DNA from: a virus
DNA length: 21,221 bases
IMG/VR virus record: IMGVR_UViG_3300006810_000494
Span: 1-21,221 of that record
Direction: 5' to 3' (one strand)
The notes under the pieces were generated by a model. It saw nothing but the letters and a program-made list of their open reading frames with translations. It was not told where the DNA came from and searched no databases. How positions within the stretch are numbered: position 1 is the stretch's first letter; every line of letters starts with the position of its first letter. This document shows, in pieces, positions 17,701 through 21,221 of the stretch. Made by a program: the position numbers and the translations under genes.

Positions 17701-20700
17701 CATCAGAAATTCAAGTAGTTCTTCATCATCTCAAACTGTTCAAGGTAGAGATATTGTAACTGAAATTGCAAACTGGGATATTGCCCAAGGAGAAAGATTA
17801 GAAGTTATTACTGGTCAAGTAAGTAGCACTTCAACTTCCACATCAACTAGCACTTCTTTCAGCTCTTCAAGTAGAACTGACCTTGTAGACACATATGCTG
17901 AAGAGTATATGAGATCGAGGAATGTTACCTTTAATGTAACAAATACAAAACCATATACTAGATATTACCAATTCTTAGACGGGAACAGTGCTGTAGACTT
18001 TATTCCAAAGTTTATTGAAATTGCTTCAGATAGTTCATTGCAAGAATATGGATCAAGTAAAGATTATATAATTGGTGAGACTGTTATTGGATATGATAAA
18101 CAAAATAATCAAATTATTTCTTTTAGAGTAGCAGCTCCAAATCATAAAACTGGTTCATTTAATAGTCCAGCAACTGTATATGAAGTAAACCCATATATTA
18201 GATCTGAACTTTTACCTGATGACTACACAAATACTTCTAAAGTTATTAACGTTGATTTATTAGCACTTTCAGAAGAAGCTCAGGGATTATATTCTGGATA
18301 TGTAAATGTTGGAACAAAGTTAATAGGACAAACTAGTGGTGCTGTTTCTTATGTTAAGGATTTGAAATTAGTTTCAGATAACTTTGGAGATCTTGCTGGT
18401 TCATTCTTCCTTAAAGATCCAAATACAGTTCCTGCACCATCTGTAAGGATTAATACTGGAACAAAAACATTTAGAATTACATCTAGTCAAAATAATACTC
18501 CAATAATACCAGGAAGCACTCAAATTTCAGCAGCAGAAGCACAATATTTATCTGAAGGAACTGTTGAAGAGTATCAAACTACCATAACAAATGTAACTAC
18601 AGTTACGACAGTAGTAACAACAACTACTACTGTTCAAAACACTGTTGATGCATATTTTGATCCTCTTGCACAATCATTCTCAGTAGGAGGATCTGGAACT
18701 ACTAATAATGATGAAGAAGGTTCATTCCTATGTGAATTTGATCTTTTCTTTGCAAATAAAGATTCTGGAAGTAATCCAATTACCGTTCAGATCAGGACAG
18801 TTGAATTGGGAACTCCAACTAGAGTTGTTATCGGACCTCCAGTTGTTCTTAAACCAAGTGATATTGCAACATCCACTGCAGGTGATGTTGCAACAAGAGT
18901 AAAACTACCATATCCAATATATTTGGCACCAAATCAGGAATATGCCATAGTATTATTGGCACCAGAAAGCACTGAATACGAAGTTTTCATTGCAGAAATG
19001 GGTAAAGCAGTATTGAAACCATCAACTCTGCCAAATTCAGAAACTCAATTCTATACTCAACAATTTGCGATGGGTAGTCTCTTCCTTTCGCAAAACGGAT
19101 CCATTTGGACTCCAAATCAGTTCCAAGATCTTAAGTTTAGACTGTATCGTTGCAAGTTCAAAAACTCTGCCGCAAATGCATATTTCTTCAATCCTACCCT
19201 AGATAGGAGTAATGGATATGTAAGAAGATTAACTGAAAATCCTGTTACCACAATTCCAAGAAGAATATCTGTAACTTTCGATGATTTATCTATCTCAACT
19301 CTCGGATATGATATTGATTCAATAATTGGAGTAAAGATATCTGAAACAGAAAAAGATCAAAATTATGGATCAGTAGTCTCTGTTGGAGCATCTGTAGTTT
19401 CATTAGCAGTTCTTGATGGCGGATCTGGATATTCAGATGGATTTAATTTTGCAACAAGTTCTGTTGGAAGTAATGCATTTGGGCTTGAATGTGACATAGT
19501 TACATCAGATGGTGCGATTATTAGTGCTACTCCATCCCCATTTAATTTAGGATCAGGTTATATTGAGGGAAGTATTATTGAAGTTGATACCGCAAATGGT
19601 AGAGGTGGAAGATTAATAGTAACTACAGATCCAACTATCATTAATACATTATATCTTGGTGGGGTTCAAGGAGAATCATTTACTGTAGATGGAACAAATA
19701 ATTTAGTAGTATATGATAGTGGAGGAAATAGAAATACATTTACTCCTCCAGTATTAATTACAAATTCAAATACTGTTTCCGAAATATTCTCTGGAAAATA
19801 TATGGCGGTAAATCATTTCAATCATGGAATGTATGCAAGCAATAATAAAATAAAATTATCAGGAATTTTACCATCAGATATTTCATACACTATAACACAA
19901 GCAGTATCTTCTTCAGACTCTACAATTTCGGTATCCGATATTGATAAATTCTCAACTTTTGAAGGTGTTCCAGTAAGTAGTGAAAATCCAGGATATGCAA
20001 TTATTCAAAATGAAATTATAAAGTATGAAAGCACTTCAACTGGAGTTCTAGATATTGTTTCTAGAGGACAAGATTCAACGTTAACACTTGACTATCCATC
20101 TGGAACTCCGATAAGAAAATATGAATTGCAAGGAGTATCTTTAAGGAGAATAAATACCACTCATACAATTAGCGATTATGACATAGGAATAGATAGATAT
20201 TTTATTGAAATTGATAGAACTGCAAATGGTCCAGATAGATCAATTGATAATACAACTTTAAATTATCCACTACTATCGTTCTCATCTCAACTATCTTGTG
20301 GTGGACCTAATGTATTTGCATCAGAAAATATACAATATAATGCAATCGTTCCATACTTTAATATAGTTTCCCCAACAAATTCCACAAAAGTTACTGGAAG
20401 AATTCGATCTGTTAGTGGAACAAGTGCAAATGGAACTGAAGTATCTTTTGAGGATCTAGGATTTGAAGACGTAATTTTAAATAATTTAAATACTTTCGAT
20501 AAGACTAGAATTGTTTGTTCAAAAGTAAATGAAGATAACTTCCTATCTGGACTTCCCAGAAATAAATCATATACTTCGGCATTAACTTTAGAGACAAGCA
20601 ATCAATATCTATCACCAATAGTTTTCTTAGATAATTGTTTTACTGAATTTAGATCTTATAGAGTGAATAGTCCTATTACAGATTATTCTACAGATTTAAG

Positions 20701-21136
20701 AGTAAATACTTTCGATAGAGATCCACATGCTGCTACATATGTTACTAGAGATATTTTGCTGAAAAATCCAGCAACATCACTCAAAGTTATTATTTCAGCA
20801 TATAGACATTCATCAGCAGACTTTAGAGTTCTATATAGTTTAATTAGACCTGATTCTAGTGAAGTTCTTCAGAATTATGAATTATTCCCAGGATATGATA
20901 ATTTAACATCAGATTCTGATGGAGATGGATATTTGGATGTTGTTGATCCATTTAGAAATAGTGGATTGCCAGATTTATTTGTTAGACCAAGTAAATCTAA
21001 TGAATTTTTTGATTATGAATTCTCAGTTGGAAATCTTCCACAATTTATTGGATTTAAAATTAAAGTTGTTATGTCATCAACTAATCAGGCATATCCAATT
21101 GTATTAAGAGACGTTAGAGCACTTGCAGTAAGATGA
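14783..21136 (+). CDS. DUF4815 structural protein, C-terminal part (in frame with 13853-14782)
   Basis: This is the continuation of the DUF4815 gene, 2,117 codons to TGA at 21134. The first in-frame ATG (14906) is an internal methionine within a conserved stretch just before LSPGKAYVRGFDIDKP, so it is an unlikely start. Numbering from 13853, the order is: rest of DUF4815 (to about residue 600); a helical segment with RLENLERVTSLSLLEL (about 1114-1162); Ser and Ser/Thr tracts (1287-1293 and 1324-1341); a Thr/Val tract (1576-1594); the DPLAQSF domain (from 1603); a GGSGY module (about 1856); a RRINTTHTISDYDI region; and a C-terminal domain with DPHAATYVTRDI, SADFRVLYSLIRPDSSEVLQ and a calcium-loop-like DSDGDGYLDVVD. 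The end (NLPQFIGFKIKVVMSSTNQ, then VLRDVRALAV) is intact. Expected to be a virion-surface baseplate or fibre protein; exact position is unknown. Confidence 0.84.
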   Translation, partial: NYSVAPFKLSLHNSLNNNIDSEGLFFQNEFTDEGNIPSDDLMCLKLSPGKAYVRGFDIDKPVTTIIDANKPRKTQKVESQIVTFDFGNLIRVNNVYGAPRLNYIVELHNARRTAGNPFTTSKIGEAKIYSFSLTDAKYTGPESSWDLYLYDIQTYTKITLTSGTISNAELPECSFVKGADSSATGYAVTSGGGSSTILLSQTSGKFSSGEKLIINGFETNYIISTAVSYSISGIKQVYQDVANTSYQNAFLCDTVLQNVTPVGFNASDTLVIGPTGEATSPGNSFSTVNVGDIVRYQHPDFSDEVYNVITGVNASSLTLESVLSVAGVCEGTVQGSFTASSFSIGSPRVVNTNSTGLYESLPDRVISSIDLSSVSLTFSAQTNITRSAGSPIVISVSDFDVPNTSNFLPYDEERYSIHYTDGTIEPLDSTKVTVSGNQVTFSNFDDTNKVTDVIIATFSRQNITNKSKTLVRSQVTNITLSKYKESGSDPSTTINDGLAYNQYYGLRVQDEEICLNYPDVVKVWAVYESLDTNAPVLDKLTFSSVLNVEENVIVGENVIGNSSRCIARVVSKSAETVEIVYLNNNRFIESEVVTFSETGLSSEIGEIIDGSYLNLTNSYRLDKGQREQYYDYSRIVRVLSKEEPSKKLLIVFDYFSVPNNDTGDIISVLSYPSDQYKNIPLLNSGTIRASDVLDFRPRVTEGFSQTNVSPFYYTNRDFSTKIDLNISPNEGALLSYDRYLGRIDKVYLDKNGNFIYLEGQSASDPKSPVKKDDIMELATVEVPPYLYDIKNALITIKDNRRYTMRDIGVIENRLENLERVTSLSLLELNTQNLQIQDAEGFNRFKTGFFADAFKDLDRADLLYTFSEISNNLGGLTPLSAKNSLKNFLAPKLNVGDSQIDLSTDYELIDTKAVKRGPCVLLDYEPELWVEQTLATQVENVNPFHVVTYRGLVTLSPSRDNWTRTIQLEDVVINIRNSSSSSSSQTVQGRDIVTEIANWDIAQGERLEVITGQVSSTSTSTSTSTSFSSSSRTDLVDTYAEEYMRSRNVTFNVTNTKPYTRYYQFLDGNSAVDFIPKFIEIASDSSLQEYGSSKDYIIGETVIGYDKQNNQIISFRVAAPNHKTGSFNSPATVYEVNPYIRSELLPDDYTNTSKVINVDLLALSEEAQGLYSGYVNVGTKLIGQTSGAVSYVKDLKLVSDNFGDLAGSFFLKDPNTVPAPSVRINTGTKTFRITSSQNNTPIIPGSTQISAAEAQYLSEGTVEEYQTTITNVTTVTTVVTTTTTVQNTVDAYFDPLAQSFSVGGSGTTNNDEEGSFLCEFDLFFANKDSGSNPITVQIRTVELGTPTRVVIGPPVVLKPSDIATSTAGDVATRVKLPYPIYLAPNQEYAIVLLAPESTEYEVFIAEMGKAVLKPSTLPNSETQFYTQQFAMGSLFLSQNGSIWTPNQFQDLKFRLYRCKFKNSAANAYFFNPTLDRSNGYVRRLTENPVTTIPRRISVTFDDLSISTLGYDIDSIIGVKISETEKDQNYGSVVSVGASVVSLAVLDGGSGYSDGFNFATSSVGSNAFGLECDIVTSDGAIISATPSPFNLGSGYIEGSIIEVDTANGRGGRLIVTTDPTIINTLYLGGVQGESFTVDGTNNLVVYDSGGNRNTFTPPVLITNSNTVSEIFSGKYMAVNHFNHGMYASNNKIKLSGILPSDISYTITQAVSSSDSTISVSDIDKFSTFEGVPVSSENPGYAIIQNEIIKYESTSTGVLDIVSRGQDSTLTLDYPSGTPIRKYELQGVSLRRINTTHTISDYDIGIDRYFIEIDRTANGPDRSIDNTTLNYPLLSFSSQLSCGGPNVFASENIQYNAIVPYFNIVSPTNSTKVTGRIRSVSGTSANGTEVSFEDLGFEDVILNNLNTFDKTRIVCSKVNEDNFLSGLPRNKSYTSALTLETSNQYLSPIVFLDNCFTEFRSYRVNSPITDYSTDLRVNTFDRDPHAATYVTRDILLKNPATSLKVIISAYRHSSADFRVLYSLIRPDSSEVLQNYELFPGYDNLTSDSDGDGYLDVVDPFRNSGLPDLFVRPSKSNEFFDYEFSVGNLPQFIGFKIKVVMSSTNQAYPIVLRDVRALAVR
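17192..17338 (+). other. Conserved helical segment in the DUF4815 protein
   Basis: The segment RDIGVIENRLENLERVTSL and its continuation through SLLELNTQNLQIQDAEG to NRFKTGFF is rich in Leu, Glu and Asn with heptad-like spacing (I, L, L, V, L, L). It is the only clearly helical stretch in a protein otherwise dominated by beta-type sequence. The same block (a D-I-G-x-x-E-N-R-x-E-N-L-E core) is conserved in marine phage relatives. It could form a trimerisation coiled coil; that is inference. Confidence 0.55.
17711..17875 (+). repeat. Serine and Ser/Thr low-complexity tracts
   Basis: Two tracts lie close together. The first is seven serines in a row at 17711-17731. The second at 17822-17875 is an alternating SSTSTSTSTSTS followed by FSSSSR. 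Synonymous codons are mixed (agt, agc, tca, tct, tcc), so this is protein-level low complexity rather than a simple DNA microsatellite. The tracts flank a hydrophilic segment (DIVTEIANWDIAQGERLEVI) and probably act as flexible linkers. Confidence 0.7.
18578..18634 (+). repeat. Thr/Val-rich tract before the DPLAQSF domain
   Basis: Nineteen codons read TTITNVTTVTTVVTTTTTV, all beta-branched residues apart from one Asn. The tract sits immediately before the conserved QNTVDAYFDPLAQSF start of the next domain. It looks like an extended beta linker or a short shaft element between domains. Function is inferred from composition only. Confidence 0.65.
18650..19165 (+). other. DPLAQSF domain, conserved in marine phage structural proteins
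   Basis: The domain begins YFDPLAQSFSV and includes EFDLFFANKDSGSNPITVQI, RTVELGTPTRVVIGPPVVL, LAPNQEYAIVLLAPES, and MGSLFLSQNGSIWTPNQFQD ending in LKFRLYRCKF. This is a beta-rich block that I recognise from DUF4815-type proteins of cyanophages. Its strong conservation here, well downstream of the TGA at 14780, argues that the 3' part was under selection until recently. Confidence 0.6.
20912..20950 (+). other. EF-hand / TSP3-like calcium-binding loop
   Basis: Residues DSDGDGYLDVVD fit the 12-residue calcium loop: Asp at positions 1, 3, 5 and 9, Gly at 6, Leu at 8 and Asp at 12. The loop lies within the C-terminal domain, between YELFPGYDN and SGLPDLFV. There is no flanking helix pair, so it resembles dockerin or thrombospondin type-3 loops more than a full EF-hand. 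Calcium binding is a family-based inference. Confidence 0.65.
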
Positions 21137-21221
21137 TCACAGTAGAAGGACATTCAAATTTATACAGAGATGAAAGATCAGGATCTATTGTTAATACTGA
21201 TGATCTTTCCTATAATCAGTA
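21133..21221 (+). CDS. Small conserved phage protein of unknown function (3'-truncated)
   Basis: The ATG at 21133 overlaps the upstream TGA as ATGA, a typical coupled junction. The 29 visible codons begin MITVEGHSNLYRDERSGSIV and continue NTDDLSYNQ to the window edge. An N-terminus of the form V-x-G-H-x-N-L-Y-R-D-E-x-(S/T)-G-x-I-(V/I)-N is one I associate with a small, roughly 100-residue protein encoded in the structural cluster of marine T4-like phages. Its function is unknown to me. The gene is cut by the end of the window. Confidence 0.7.
   Translation, partial: MITVEGHSNLYRDERSGSIVNTDDLSYNQ

Noticed and set aside
20287-20601. Antisense open frame of 104 codons
   Set aside because: It lies opposite conserved C-terminal sequence of the DUF4815 protein and has no recognisable motif.
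20912-20950. A full EF-hand pair
   Set aside because: Only the loop is visible; flanking residues do not look helical, so a single loop is claimed instead.
14906-21136. A separate gene starting with ATG at 14906
   Set aside because: The ATG is an internal methionine of the DUF4815 domain and conserved sequence continues upstream in frame to the TGA.

Overview
The window looks like part of the late structural (baseplate / tail-fibre) cluster of a T4-like marine myovirus, most like those infecting Prochlorococcus, Synechococcus or Pelagibacter. All genes lie on the + strand and are packed end to end. The DNA is very AT-rich (about 30% G+C by eye) with A/T-ending codons. The proteins carry families I recognise from marine T4-like phages: a gp8-type baseplate wedge protein, a DUF4815 protein, a YHYH-type segment, and several modules typical of cyanophage and pelagiphage structural proteins. 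The host cannot be fixed from this sequence. I saw no tRNA, CRISPR, integrase, transposase or metabolic gene.

Layout: (1) 1-12255 is one giant frame, open at the left edge, at the gp7 position just upstream of gp8. An in-frame TAA at 2389-2391 splits it into a 5' part (1-2391) and a 3' part (2392-12255). Read through, it would exceed 4,080 residues. It contains seven FG-GAP-like repeats that should form a seven-bladed beta-propeller, a YHYH-type segment, many GGS-x-Y modules, a tandem pair of beta modules and the usual C-terminal cassette. (2) A 22-base gap holds a T4-type late promoter sequence (TATAAATA) overlapping the upstream stop codon. (3) 12278-13849 encodes the gp8-like wedge protein. 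(4) 13853-21136 is a second giant frame, a DUF4815 structural protein, split by an in-frame TGA at 14780-14782. Read through, it would be 2,427 codons. (5) A small conserved phage gene starts at 21133 with an ATGA overlap and runs off the right edge.

The products are expected to be virion proteins: gp8 in the baseplate wedge, and the two giants as peripheral baseplate or fibre parts, some of which may contact the host. The most notable observations are the two in-frame stops in otherwise intact giant genes, each at a position where a single G-to-T change would explain it, and the complete seven-blade propeller inside a phage structural protein. One stop lies inside that propeller.
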